Positions 18,553-31,230 of a stretch of 64,000 nt of DNA are shown piece after piece. The position numbers and the translations under genes are program-made. How positions within the stretch are numbered: position 1 is the first letter of the stretch; each line of letters starts with the position of its first letter. The notes under the pieces were generated by a model. It did no database searches. It was given only the letters and a program-made list of their open reading frames with translations, and was not told the DNA's origin. Location of the stretch: positions 434,001 to 498,000 of the forward strand of contig OY727098.1 of NCBI GenBank assembly GCA_963402885.1, in the 5' to 3' direction. Source of the stretch: Antedon bifida. Taxonomy: Eukaryota; Echinodermata; Crinoidea; Comatulida; Antedonidae.

Positions 18553-18626
18553 ACTTTGTAGCGTAACGGGTAATGCTCAGCTTTGAGTGCTCTCAGTTCT
18601 AGTAGATTGGGTTCGAACCTCTACAG
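18553..18626 (+). repeat. Possible tRNA-like SINE head
   Basis: Contains A-box-like GTAGCGTAACGGG and a perfect B-box GGGTTCGAACC at tRNA spacing, followed by a T-rich stretch. The stems are weaker than in the neighbouring SINE. Confidence 0.35.
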
Positions 18627-20166
18627 ATTTATTTTTTTAATGGAAAATAATGAATATTGTTTTTCTCTTACTTTGAAAGAGAGATAATTTGAGAGTTGTA
18701 AATGTCAGGCCTAAACAAGTGGACATTTTTTTAAATCAGAAACAAAATTGCATGGCATTATTTTTCATTAAATAGACTGCCATAAAACCTCGAAAAGAAG
18801 CCCATGTTCTCCTTCATTTTTAGTACTCTTGGGTGGGCTTCTTTGCAAACTAAAAGAGGGGAGCTGCTAGGTAATTGTTTTATTTACATGATTTGAACAA
18901 TCGTCTAATGTAAAGATTAACAACATCAACATTTAACAGTAGTGCGCGTGTTTACCGCGAATGACTAACATACCATCTTTCCCACAAATCACCTGCACAA
19001 ACTCATTTGCATAACAACGCATGGCATACCAAACTGTCTAAAATAGAGCTGCAAGGTCCCCGGAAATGACATCTATTATTTTTTTAAACAAGTATAATAA
19101 TCTTCAGTGCCCCACCAAATTTTGTTAAATACAGCTGTATTTTGAATTCCAGAAGTATATTTTCTCAATGTTTTTGCCATGTGACTATTTCGCTGTGCTC
19201 CACCACTGGGGTCCACTCGAGCAAGTAATAGTAAGTAAGTAGTAACATACGAACAGATATAATATATATTTTTTAAACCAGAAACAACAGTAGAAACAAA
19301 TCCGCTAATTGGTTTAACAGGCAAGTAACAGACAATTACAACAACTCAGAAAAACTTAAATTACGACGAAACAGATAAAGATTGGAACTAAAAATGTCGG
19401 TATGGGTATGGGCCTGGACTAACTATGATAACCTTAATCTACTGATGTAAGTTTAATTTTTAAGAACATTGACTCTGCTAAAGGGAACACAAGGATATTG
19501 TTGTTTCTTAAATTTATTAAAATTTAGTGACTTTTTTCATATCACTGTGCTCCACTGGTACCAAATTTGGTCCACTTGAGGACAGTGTATTAACATACGA
19601 AAAAATATTAAAATGCAGTGACTTATTTTTATTTTATATCACTGTACTCCACAGTACCAAATTGGGTTCACTTGAGCATAGTGTATTAACATACGAATGA
19701 AATATACAAACTTAGTGACGTAAGTTTCAATGTTATCTGTGCTCCACTGGCGCCAAATTGGGTCCACTTGAGCACATTGTATTAACATACGAATGAGATA
19801 CAGTATAACATTTTAGTGATTTTATTTCTATTTTATATCACTGTGCTCCCCTTGTGCCAATTTGGGTCCACTTGAGCACAGTGTATTAACATACATTTAT
19901 TTAAATTAATGACTAATTTCTATTCTATATCACTGTGCTCCACCGGTGCCAAATCAGTTACCGTCGTAGTACTATTTCTATTTCTGAAAGAAATAAAGGC
20001 ATAAATGGCGCTCCGTAGAGAAGTAGAGAATGCTCCATCGTCAGAAATGACGCTCTGAATATACCTCGAACTGCTGGATGGATGGATCGTGCGAAATGGT
20101 TTCATTGGACATGTATTGTTTACTTTTTTGGCATTAAAACATCACATTTTAAAAAGAAACTTAGTC

Positions 20167-23100
20167 ATGGCAACTAAACCTGGCTTTAGTTGTTATATGC
20201 CTTCACGAAAAGGCATTCGTAGGTCTTATAATGTAGCACATCGTCTGCGAATGCGTGAGGTCAGTTGCATTTATTTAGGTCCTGCTAGGTTGGTCCTACA
20301 TACAGGGCCTGGTCTAGGTCTAAGATGTCAGTTAAAGCATGCTGGCCCGAATCAGAGACGTTTCGACCCAGGCGGTCCATGACGTTTCGGCCTACCTTTG
20401 TCTTATACATTTCTCAATAATGAGAAAACTGTTTGCATACAGTCATAAATACAGTAGGCCTAGGCCTAGACCTAAATAATAAAAAGCCAATTTATTTTTA
20501 AAAGGGATTTTTATTATATAATATAAATAAATTCAAAAAGAAGGATATAAAAAAATAAATAATATGTATGTGTTTTTAATTTTTATTTTTTTTATTCAAA
20601 CAACCTAACTTTAGGCTATGGTACGCCTAATTTTTATAGAATATAACAGCACCCGATTACTTGACATACATAATCATAGCGTACACAAATTAATTAACGT
20701 TTTGTACACAAATATAAATTATTGAAATTTTTAAATTTGAACAGTACAATTAATTAAATAAACAAATAGTTGTATCATTGCATTATCATCATTATGCACT
20801 CAACTCAAATAAATCACATGTATGTTATGTAGAAATTTACATTAAAGATGTATTGTCCCTTTGTCAAATTCCAAAAAAATAAAAAATAAAAGATTTTGAA
20901 AAAAAGTGGGCCATTTTGAAGTATCATAATAGTTATTAACTTTCACCAAAATTTAGTCGAAAAAAAAATCATTTTACTGAAATACAGACGTTTTTTTGGT
21001 TCAAAAAATAACTGACTTCCAGTCAAAGTTTTCGATCAAAACATATCTCATAATGCAACGCGCTTGTTTGGCTACTTTGTATGCATAATCATAAAACTTC
21101 CTCGCGATCTGTGTGAAAACACCTTCTCAACCGTGACGAGTTGTAAACAATCCTAATTAGCATCATGCATAATGTATAATCATGGTTTGAAATCTTTGTT
21201 TACTTTCGCTCGCGACGATTTTCCAGACGAAATGTAATCAAATTAATTTAGCTGTTAATTATGTACAATTTTTGTTTTTGGCTCAAATTTTCGACTTAAA
21301 GTGAATAACTTTAATATTACTTTGATATGGCCAATTTAAATTTAGAATATTCTGACCTTCATTTTTTTGTGTTTCAAGGGACAATACATCTTTAATATAG
21401 TATATATTGCCTATAGTAGACTACTTTTACTAGGTATCGATAATAGATAAGGTTTAATGTTTATATTATAATTTTTAATTCGCTAGATTTCTGGTAATCT
21501 TCACCCAACAAAAACCAGTTACCCTGTATGTCGCTCAATGTTTGGTAAGGTACCTGGTCGTTTAGGAATTCCACTAAAGGACATTGTTGATGCTAATGTT
21601 CTTCATGAGGAAGGGTAAGTTATTATTCATACAGTATGGCATTATTGGATTTGGGGAACAGCAAATGATGTCGTTCACTTATCAAATCAACTGAACTGCT
21701 GTTTACGATTGGTCAAATTACTTCCATTGCATGTACATCCTATGTAATACAGTATTCTAAATTTTCTTTTTTTCCAGTCATGTTTTTCTAGGCTTCAGTA
21801 AAGATGGTCAGTTTGTTCTATCTTATACACTGAATGTGGAAATAGTTGATCACATTGCATATCCCATCTACGTCTATAAGTTACATTGGTGGAAGTTTAA
21901 TAATGCTCAGCCCATGGATAGAGTAAGTATTTTTTTATAATAATAATAACATTTATTTCCACAAATAATAGAGCAAAATACAGAGTAACATAATAAATAT
22001 ACAACCGATAATGAACATAATTATTATAATGCAAGAAAAGAAAAGTGGAAAAGGGACGCCACAGCAAGCAAGCTTTAAATTGGGCGCCCTCTCAATAGCA
22101 AGCAAGCTTTAAATTGGGCGCCCTCTCAATAGCGAAACAACAAGGGACGCCACAGCAAGCAAGCTTTAAATTGGGCGCCCTCTCAATAGCGAAACAACAA
22201 GGGACGCCACAGCAAGCAAGCTTTAAATTGGGCGCCCCTCTCAATAGCGAAACAACTAGAACTTCAACATTTTAAAATATTATTAAATAAATAATTAATA
22301 AAAACAACAATTGATAATTGAATTATATGTGATTACAAATTATGCAATTTTCAGATAAACACCTATTTACATTGTTCTTGTATTCAATAATAATATTTTA
22401 AGTCGAAGGAGTGGAAATGGTGAGTTCCTAGGCTTAAGTCTGATATTTTAAATGCACTTTCACTTAATCATTATCTTATAGGTGTCAGAGGTGCTTTTAT
22501 TTGGTGAGGAAGAAATTCAACAAGACCTATATATTGCTATCTGTAGCTGGCCAACTGACCAATCAAAAATCTTGGTTTATGGATGGTATGATTACTTTAT
22601 TTAAATTATGTTGATATAAAGTTTGCGGTATACCACATGTATTAGTTCTTAAAAGCACTTCATCCTGTGTCATATTAAAACATGTAGGATTGTTATTTGT
22701 ATGTATATGTACAAATTTACTATTTTATTTCCTTCATTTTTTCACAGTTGTGCAACAAGTACACATGATATTGATGAAAAGAAACTACAATGTTATTTAA
22801 CAGTAACAGCTATTCCATCGCTACAGCCTTGTCAACAATGCATTTTTCACAAGTACTCTAACCAAGATCAATTTGGTAAATCATTCTATGATGGTTCTAT
22901 TATTGATTTCAAATGGTCATGATTGTTTATCACTTATTTTACATATTATACAGTACCTAATTGCGCAATACATAATAATGTACTATTTCTATATCACCTG
23001 TTGAACAGTTGAGAATGTATATGTCGCTTTAATTTATTTTAAATACAGTAAGCAAATTACAGCATATGAAAGATGTGAAATACATTTTGATTTGAATTAT

Positions 23101-26100
23101 TGGCCTTTAGGTTCGTCTAATATGAATTTGTATAAATTTGTAGATTTCACCTGATTTATAGAGTTGTCAAATTAATGACAGAAACTGATAATGAAAGTGT
23201 GTCATATCTACAAAATTGTGTTTTTGGAATAACAGTTCATAAACAGTATCATAGTGACATAATAGTATTCTGGAATAAGTATTTAAAACTGGAGGTCTAG
23301 TGTACAAATCTGGCTCATGTGCATTTTAAAGAACCTACAATGTTGGATAGTGCATTTTTAGTGCCAGATTGAAAACACAAATGTACCCTTAAGAGAAGAA
23401 ACATGTTGTCCACAAATGTGCACAATTTATCCAGTAGGCTCAAAGTCATAGATTATTCTGCTACATTTCTATATAATAAACTTTTTTTTTTTTTTAGATT
23501 TTGATCCAGCATGGAATCTTATGTTTGAGGATATGATTCCTAGCCCACCAACACCACCAAAATGTCTACAACATGGCTTTGCTGTTCACACCAAATATGA
23601 ACTATCTCCTCCATACCCATCACTGTCTCCTAAACATAGCCTAGCAAAAGATGGACTAGTTGTTTTGAATACAGGGGATGCACTTATTGCTCTGTCGGTG
23701 AAATTGGGTGAATTTGGAACTGGTAGTAGTTTTTACTCGCCTTTAGTTTCTGGAAGCACGTCGTTTGCATCGTTTTCTTCCAAGCATTCCAGTATTAAAG
23801 GAGACTCTCAACAGTTTTCGTCGCAAACATCAAACTCACCAGTAAGTGTCAACAAGACAAAATTCGTAAGCTCACCTCAAAATCAACTAGATCTTTTGAA
23901 AGAATCCTCATCCAATGTAAGAGATATGGCAACTCAGACTGTGGATGACTTATGCGATACATCTTCCATTGAAGAATGTCCTTCTAAAGATGATGTCAAA
24001 CAAACTTGTTTGTCTACAAAAAATTCAAAACTATGTTACAGTGGCCGTCGATGTCAAATAACTGTTTGTCAGTGTTCACCAAAAAGCGATGAAATTGCGT
24101 CTTTAAACTCCGGAACGGAAGATTGCGATTGCCAAGAATCTAGCCATTTTGCTTGGATCGATAACCTTGATAATGAAGGTAGTCCACGTAATACATGTGC
24201 TCATTCACATCCAGCAGAGGAGACATGTGCCAGTCATGATCACTTCTCTCCATCAAATAGCCTAGATGTTCACCGCAACTCTAAAGTATACACCAAAGTT
24301 GAATTTACAAAATCACGCCAGGATAAAGCGTGTAATACTCCAGATGACTTTTATTGTGAGCGAACTTCTTCAGTCAACTGCAAAATTAATCACGATACAA
24401 GACACTTGATTAAATGTTCCATTCCGGAAACCGAAATTAGATCTTTTAAATATAAACCTTCCAAATCTATAGATGCATGTTTATGCAATGAGTTAAACAA
24501 ACATTGCGATTTAAATACATCCAAAGACAATTCAATCAAATGCAAATGTAATGACCGATTTCAAATGGATTCTCAAACTAATTCTAATAGAAAACCTGAC
24601 GATAAAAAGTTTGTTGCTTCAGCCGTAATGCCACAGACACCAAAAAATGCGTTTTTCCACGAAGATGTTCGATTGCAAAATAACCATCATCAGCCATTAC
24701 TCGGAGATTTTAGCTTAGGGATTGGATCCGAGATCCGACACCACTGTCCTGTACACAACATGGTTGACACTAATCTATCAAGTCAGATGACAATTCGTGA
24801 GTGCACATGCCAGCTTCAAGGATTCACATATTCTGTTAGAAGATTTGTTGAGAGGACACCGGGTGAGGAGCTATTAGGACCGCTTGAGGGTAAGTCAGTT
24901 GCTGTATTGGATATCTTTTTGAAAATAAATTGCTTAGTCAAACAGCAGCTCTGTTCTCTGCCGTATTTGAAAATATTAAAATATTTATAAAACATAATAA
25001 TCAAATTCTACCACTGATATGATTGATTGAAACAATTTCAAGATTGGAATAAAATATGTGAACAGTATTTTAAAATCAGTATTTACTTACTCATCTAGCA
25101 GACTACTTGAATGTGTGATTTTTATTTGTTTATTTGTCATTACCAGCGTATGACTACCACAGTATGTTACCCATGAGTGTGTTAGGGGACAGACAAGCAC
25201 CTATGGTACTTACCAACAGAACTGCTAGGAGTGAGGTTAGTTGTCTTCCAAAACTGTATGGTTGTTTTTGTGCTGCCTTCTTCGTATATGTTACGAGTAC
25301 TTACCCTAGGTTGTAACTCTGAAACTGCTATTACCTGACCTGGCCGATGTTGATGATATTGATCTAGATCCAGATATCTTTATACTGATCTAGATCCCGA
25401 TATGTTGATATTGATCTAGACGCTGATATGTTGATATTGATCTAGACCCTGATATGTGGATATTGATCTAGATCCTGATATGTTGATATTGATCTAGATC
25501 ATTTGTTGATATTGATCTAGATCATTTTATGTTAGATATTGATCTAGAAACTGATATGTTGATGATTTGATTCCAATACTGAATCAAATAATATTGACAA
25601 TCATCATTGGGTACACATCCCGTCATCAAACTTATAGACTCATTCATTTCTATAAAATGGTATATTTTGTTATGTTCCATCAGAAACCAACATATCATTC
25701 TACACTGCATACATTAGGACATCCATAGTTATTTATATTGAAATACTGTAATAATGAATTGTATATTTTTTCAGGGAGCATGTATTGATGTGAAGCAGCT
25801 AACAATGGATGCTGAGCACTACATTTGTGATGCCATCAGAATGCATGCCACCTGGGGTCATCGCTTTATAGCTTTCACAGATTACGATATGCAGATTTTA
25901 GATGTAAGTCTTTGTGATTAGTAGTTGACTATTGTAATACTATACTGTTGCAAATATGGTTTATAGTTTTCAGGTGGATTAAATGAATACAATGTTATAT
26001 GATCATCTTGTACAACATGTTTATTTGTAGGTTTGTCCAGACTCGTGTAGTGTCCTGGTGATGATAATGGCATTAATAAGGGCAAGACCAGTTCCTAAGC

Positions 26101-27666
26101 AACCTCAAAATGTGTTTGAATTCGTTGATGAGCCATTTAGGTAATAATTGTTAGCATAGCTAACTAAAACAATTTAGAGAATCAACAGAATTACAAATTG
26201 TTTGTATATACTGTATAATAAAATTATGCTATTCTAACTTACAGTGTCTAAAGCTCTGTTTACACAATCAAACTAGTTTGACCAAAAAAAAGTGTGATGT
26301 GACTAAATATGGTAGTGATATGGTTTCATCATGTCCATATATGGGCATATAACTGTAATTTGTCACATAAAGTAGACAGAGCTTAGACCACAAAGCAGAT
26401 TTTACTTTTAGATAAACAGCCCCTTTTTATATACAAAAGCACCTTCATATCCAGTGAGGATTAAGCTAATTAAACATCAATTCCAATTATCCCTTGTGAT
26501 TAAATATGTAATATTCTACCAATAAAGTGCATCATACTATAATGTTTATTTTCTTGTTACTACTATTAGCTTCCCAGCAATTGAAAATAAGAACTTCCCA
26601 ACATTACAACTTTGTTTTCATATTTATTAGTCTTTGCAAATACTGTATGTTGTATACTCTTGTTTCAGTGAGTTTCCATGTCTATACCAAACTGGGTTTA
26701 AATTTGCTTGGAATTTAAGAACTGGAAGATGTAAAACTTTAGATATTGAAGATTTACAAGAGTTTGATCAAGCTAAACTTAAGTAAGTATACTATGGTTT
26801 TTATATATTTGCACATTGTAGACATCTGTATGTCCATTTATGGCACAATATAGTAAGTTCTGTAGTTTAATTATTGCTGCACTTCTATTGGTAAAAGAGT
26901 GATGGTCAAATGAGATCCATTTAATGAGTTGTACACACATTACCTTAGACTATATTGTTTGAAGGTAATATATTGAAATAATGCAATGTGTAAAAGTAAA
27001 TAGGAAACAGTGATTGGTACATAACATATTTAATAATTACAGCACCGATAACTCAATGGAATTATGCTTAAGCTCTGTCTACACTACCAAACTAATTTGA
27101 CAAGAAAAGTGTGATGTGTCCAAATATGGTAGTGATATGACATCATAATGTCCATATATGGGCACATCACATTTTTTTGTCACATAAAGTTTGTTAGTGT
27201 AAACAGAGCTTTAAACATTAAAAGGGAAAACCATGAATGTAGTATTGTGTTTTGCATCATTGTAGAAAATGTTGTTTCTTGCAGAAAAACCTGGAATCCT
27301 GGACGTGCCTTATGTCAGCGAATTCAGCGGCAGTGCTCGATTCCCCAGAGCCACGCCAAAGGAGTGCATGTTCTCACCAATGAGGCTGTGTTTAAAAGTA
27401 AACATACCGATTATATTATAAAGGAGGGGAAAATTAACTGACTGAAATAGTAGTGTACCATCTTAACTTTCTTTGATATTATACCATGTAGCTTCGTGGT
27501 TAACAAGCTTTTCTTATGGTTCAATCCTGACCTGGTGTCCGACTCACTTTATCTAAGCCTCAAAATGATATATTTTATAATAGTATTTATTTTCAAATAT
27601 TTTGTAGATCGTTCGTTAACCAAACTAATTGATCCTGTTCATTACATGGCTATTGTTCTCACCTGA
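20167..27666 (+). CDS. DCAF15: DCAF15, DDB1-CUL4 associated factor 15
   Basis: Substrate receptor of the CUL4-RBX1-DDB1-DDA1 ubiquitin ligase, nuclear/cytosolic. Twelve exons: 20167-20259, 21487-21614, 21778-21922, 22482-22585, 22748-22875, 23498-24889, 25147-25235, 25775-25903, 26031-26140, 26669-26782, 27285-27397, 27608-27666; phases fit throughout, 867 residues. N-terminal domain signatures: HRLRMRE-ISGNLHP, HVFLGFSKDGQFVLSYT, YVYKLHWWKFN, LYIAICSWP. Then CLQHGFAVHTKYEL. C-terminal domain: MHATWGHRFIAFTDYDMQIL, FAWNLRTG, HVLTNEAVFK and final VHYMAIVLT. Human DCAF15 is 600 residues; the excess is in exon 6 (464 codons, Ser/Cys-rich, low complexity). I chose the ATG at 20167 (MATKPG) because human starts near there; an in-frame ATG at 20089 would add 26 hydrophobic residues. 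Exon-1 donor is GTCAGT. AATAAA at 28171-28176 could end the transcript. Confidence 0.94.
20260..21486. other. DCAF15 intron 1
   Basis: Non-coding. It contains an inverted-repeat MITE (20841-21396) listed separately. The remainder is AT-rich. Confidence 0.6.
20841..21396. mobile_element. 556-bp MITE with ATTAAAGATGTATTGTCCCT ends
   Basis: Left end ATTAAAGATGTATTGTCCCT is the inverted counterpart of the right end AGGGACAATACATCTTTAAT. There is no coding capacity. Single-ended relatives are visible near 28,755 (GTACATCTTTAAT) and 49,275 (GACAATACATCTTTAA). Confidence 0.8.
22055..22255. repeat. 57-bp minisatellite in DCAF15 intron 3
   Basis: Units built on GGGACGCCACAGCAAGCAAG, AGCTTTAAATTGGGCGCCCT and CTCAATAGCGAAACAAC. 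AGCTTT recurs at 22071, 22105, 22162 and 22219, i.e. one 34-bp partial and two 57-bp steps. Markedly more GC-rich than the intron around it. Confidence 0.9.
23290..23475 (+). mobile_element. SINE tail fragment
   Basis: Shares the body motif GTGCATTTTAAAGAACCTAC and following order with the SINE at 44341-44700 (AAGTGCACTTTAAAGAACCT). The tRNA-like head is missing. Lies just before the acceptor of DCAF15 exon 6. Confidence 0.5.
25345..25562. repeat. ~26-bp minisatellite in DCAF15 intron 7
   Basis: About seven to eight imperfect units of TGATATGTTGATATTGATC plus TAGATCC. Rich in GATC and CTAG. Confidence 0.85.
26251..26384. mobile_element. AAGCTCTG palindromic MITE, copy 5
   Basis: AAGCTCTGTTTACACAATC to GTAGACAGAGCTT in DCAF15 intron 9, with the right arm partly deleted. 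Confidence 0.85.
27070..27211. mobile_element. AAGCTCTG palindromic MITE, copy 6
   Basis: Intact family member in DCAF15 intron 10, ending 73 bp before exon 11. Confidence 0.85.
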
Positions 27667-27835
27667 TCATGGACCTCTGCTACACCTGCTTGTTGTAACC
27701 CCTGCTTTGTAAGACATCTAATGCTTGAGATGCCTATGAGTCACAAGCGTCTTCATATGGATCATTGAGATGTTGCATTCCCACTGATGACTAAGTATCC
27801 TTCTCAGAGAAATGTTGTAGAGGAAGAAAATGTAT

Positions 27836-27985
27836 AAGGCTCTGTCTACACTATCAAACTTTATGTGACAACAAAATGTGATGTGCCCATATATGGACAT
27901 GATGATGTCATATCACTACTATATTTGGGCATACCACTACCATCACACTTTTTGTCAAACTAGTTTGATAGTGTAGACAGAGCTT
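27836..27985. mobile_element. AAGCTCTG palindromic MITE, copy 7
   Basis: Begins 170 bp after the DCAF15 stop and lies before the AATAAA at 28171, so it probably forms part of the 3' UTR. If transcribed it would fold into a long hairpin. Confidence 0.85.
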
Positions 27986-28199
27986 AACAATATTAAGTAT
28001 GTTTTAATGTCTGTACTACTTAATATTGTTCTGGATTTTCCTTCCCGAAAATGATTACATTCTTTAAAGTTTAGAAAATTAAAATTGAATTACAGTATAA
28101 ATGTATATTTATATAATATTTGTTGTTTAAATGAGACAGGGTGAGTTTCTGTTCTTCCTATTGTTTTAGCAATAAAGTTGAATATAGAATTTACAGATG

Positions 28200-29580
28200 A
28201 TAACAAGTAGATAGTCATATCACTATGACAGCAGTAGAATAGTGTATACCTCTGCAATGTCAGACCTACTTGCCTCTTTGTTGTCTGCTATAAGATGTCC
28301 ACTTATAAGGCATATAAGTACAGAGGTGTACATACATATTTTCTATTTCTCAGTTATTCATTTATGTTCTAGATATTCAAATATTAATACATCATCATTT
28401 TGATAGATTGGTTTTGTAATTTATTTAAAGTTACTTTTATATTTCTGTAATTGATATTGTAATTTGAATTGTATATAAATAATAATAATAATAATAATTC
28501 CTAATTGATTGAAGAAATCTTAATTAAATCTTTAAAAAATAATATGTATTTTATATACAGTATAAATGACAGACTAAGATTCCTTTATTGTTATTTGATC
28601 ATTATTGTAAAATTGGTTTTGTTTATTTAATTATCTGAGCTTTTGGTTGTGCTGTTCAGTTTGGTTCATTTTTGGCCAAAGTGAATATCAACATTAAAAC
28701 TACAAAATGACCTATTTAAAGTTTGATTTTATCTTTATTTTTCAAGTTTTGTGGTACAATGTACATCTTTAATGGATACCTGTGTATTCCAGATGGATAT
28801 TTGATAAATTAATAATTGGTGTGCTGAGGTTGTGCCCTCCTACCATCAGATTTAAGTGCTTTATTCTACTTACAGATAAATGTTACCACTTTACAGAACA
28901 GAATGAAAAATATAATGCCAGTGGCTGTGTTCACCATTCACACTTAGGCTAAGGGAAACACTTATCTAAATCTATCTAAGTGAATACAATTTAAGGGAAA
29001 TACTTAAAAAATGTTCATTGACTTAAGTGAAATACTTAATATGTAAGGGAAATATCTCACTCAGTTTGATTGGTGAATATGGCCACTGGTTCTTTTTTTA
29101 TGGGCCGCAAATGTTTTTGGTTTTGTTTGTTTATTTACTTTATAGTTTGAATGTACTTTTTGTATTGGGTGGGCTTTATGATGGTCTTTATTTTACCTGT
29201 TTTTTTGTGTATAGGTGCTTCAACTGGTTTTATTATCTGAGCAGATATCGCTATGTAAGTCAACTTAACTAACGCACCATTTTATTACTGTTGTGTGCAG
29301 TGAATAAACAAAAAGCAAAGAAAACACTTTGTGAGTGTCCATTGTTAGAAGTAAATCAGCTTATTTGGGCGTTGTGTGAAGAAAGCTGCTTAAAATTACC
29401 AGTTGACCTTAGCCTTGTATTCATTTTAGGTAATAATTTCCTAAATAAATATTTCATAATATTTTTAATTACATTGTAACATACTGTAGTTATGGTTTTT
29501 TTTATTATGTAAGTTTTGATCGATTTAAAATGAGTTTTATAAAATTACTATTCAGTTGTTTTCATTAAAAACCAAAGCAT
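28200..29580. other. Intergenic, 3' of DCAF15
   Basis: AT-rich, no gene recognised. The open frames at 29,027-29,479 are T-rich or chance frames without splice or family support. A single-ended relative of the ATTAAAGATGTATTGTC MITE lies near 28,755. Confidence 0.5.
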
Positions 29581-31230
29581 ACGGTAATTTTTTTTTTTCT
29601 TATGGTGTCTTATAACAAAGTTTTTGCGTTAAAATTGCTCTATATGATCATATATTGCTTTATCATCATATTATAGTACCATAGACATCAGTTATGTAAA
29701 AAAATAAAAGGGTCGAAAATTGGCCATTTTTTAAAACAATCCTGTACTATAGTACAGGGATTTTTTCGAAAATTGGCCAAAATATCGGGTTTTTAAAATT
29801 CAATTATTATGCAATAAAATTACCCTATATGATCATATATTGCTTTATCATCCTCTTATAGTACCATAGACACCAGTTATGTCAAAAAATAAAAGGGTCG
29901 AAAAATGGACATTTTTCAAAAAATCCCTGTACTATAGTACAGGGAATTTTTCGAAAATTAGCCAAAATATCGGGTTTTTAAAATTCAATTATTATGCGAT
30001 AAAATTGCCCTATATGATCATATATTGCTCTATCATCATCTTATAGTACCATAGACATCAGTTATGTCGAAAAACAAAAGGGTCGAATATTGGCCATTTT
30101 TGAAAAAATCCCTGTACTATTATAGTACAGGGATTTTTTCGAAAATTGGCCAAAATATCGGGTTTTTAAAATTCAATTATTATGCGATGAAATTGCTCTA
30201 TATGATCATATATTGCTCTATCATCATCTTATAGTATCATAGACATCAGTTATGTCGAAAAATAAAAGGGTCGAAAATTGGCCATTTTTGAAAAAATCCC
30301 TGTACTATAGTACAGGGATTTTTTCGAAAATTGGCCAAAATATCGGGTTTTTAAAATTCAATTATTATGCGATGAAATTGCTCTATATGATCATATATTG
30401 CTCTATCATCATCTTATAGTACCATAGACACCAGTTATGTCAAAAAATAAAAGGGTCGAAAAATGGACATTTTTGAAAAAATCCCTGTACTATAGTACAG
30501 GGATTTTTTCGAAAATTGGCCAAAATATCGGGTTTTTAAAATTCAATTATTATGCGATGAAATTGCTCTATATGATCATATATTGCTCTATCATCATCTT
30601 ATAGTATCATAGACATCAGTTATGTCGAAAAATAAAAAGGTCGAAAATTGGCCATTTTTGAAAAAATCCCTGTACTATAGTACAGGGATTTTTTCGAAAA
30701 TTGGCCAAAATATCGGGTTTTTAAAATTCAATTATTATGCGATGAAATTGCTCTATATGATCATATATTGCTCTATCATCATCTTATAGTATCATAGACA
30801 TCAGTTATGTCGAAAAATAAAAGGGTCGAAAATTGGCCATTTTTGAAAAAATCCCTGTACTATAGTACAGGGATTTTTTCGAAAATTGGCCAAAATATCG
30901 GGTTTTTAAAATTCAATTATTATGCGATGAAATTGCTCTATATGATCATATATTGCTCTATCATCATCTTATAGTATCATAGACATCAGTTATGTCGAAA
31001 AATAAAAGGGTCGAAAATTGGCAATTTTTGAAAAAATCCCTGTACTATAGTACAGGGATTTTTTCGAAAATTGGCCAAAATATCGGGTTTTTAAAATTCA
31101 ATTATTATGCGATGAAATTGCTCTATATGATCATATATTGCTTTATCATCATCTTATAGTACCATAGACACCAGTTATGTCAAAAAATAAAAATCCCTGT
31201 ACTATAGTACAGGGATTTTTGTCGAAAAAT
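29580..31230. repeat. 185-bp tandem satellite with a hairpin in every unit
   Basis: Nine units. The marker CAGTTATGT starts at 29689, 29874, 30059, 30247, 30432, 30617, 30802, 30987 and 31172, i.e. steps of 185 (one of 188 from a 3-bp insertion in the hairpin loop). Each unit has a perfect palindrome centred on CCCTGTACTATAGTACAGGG, extended by A6/T6 arms to 36 bp in complete units (e.g. 30290-30325) and flanked by imperfectly inverted GGCCATTTTTG / CGAAAATTGGCC. Units are highly similar in the middle and more diverged at the edges. Flanking copies of TATGGTGTCTTATAACAAAG occur at ~29,602 and ~31,301. Confidence 0.95.

Larger units (their letters stand above)
17636..20068. mobile_element. Fold-back transposon with repeat-bearing inverted arms
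   Basis: Left arm 17,636-~17,935 is the inverted counterpart of right arm ~19,545-20,068. The ends read CGAGGTATATTCAGAGCG and its complement. Shared inner blocks include TCTCTACTTCTCTACGGAGC and GCACAGTGATAT...AATAGAAAT. Each arm contains a ~115-bp subrepeat (two copies left, about five right) built on CACTGTGCTCCACTGG / GGTCCACTTGAGCACAGTG / GTATTAACATACGAA. The centre holds a tRNA-derived SINE and a ~100-bp direct duplication (17,990-18,090 versus 18,932-19,039). No transposase frame. Confidence 0.75.

Noticed and set aside
29027-29479. Two short plus-strand open frames after DCAF15
   Set aside because: Low-complexity or hydrophobic chance translations in AT-rich DNA; no splice sites or homologous motif.
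29580-31230. CRISPR-like array
   Set aside because: Regular spacing is due to a whole-unit 185-bp satellite; there are no unique spacers and the genome is eukaryotic.
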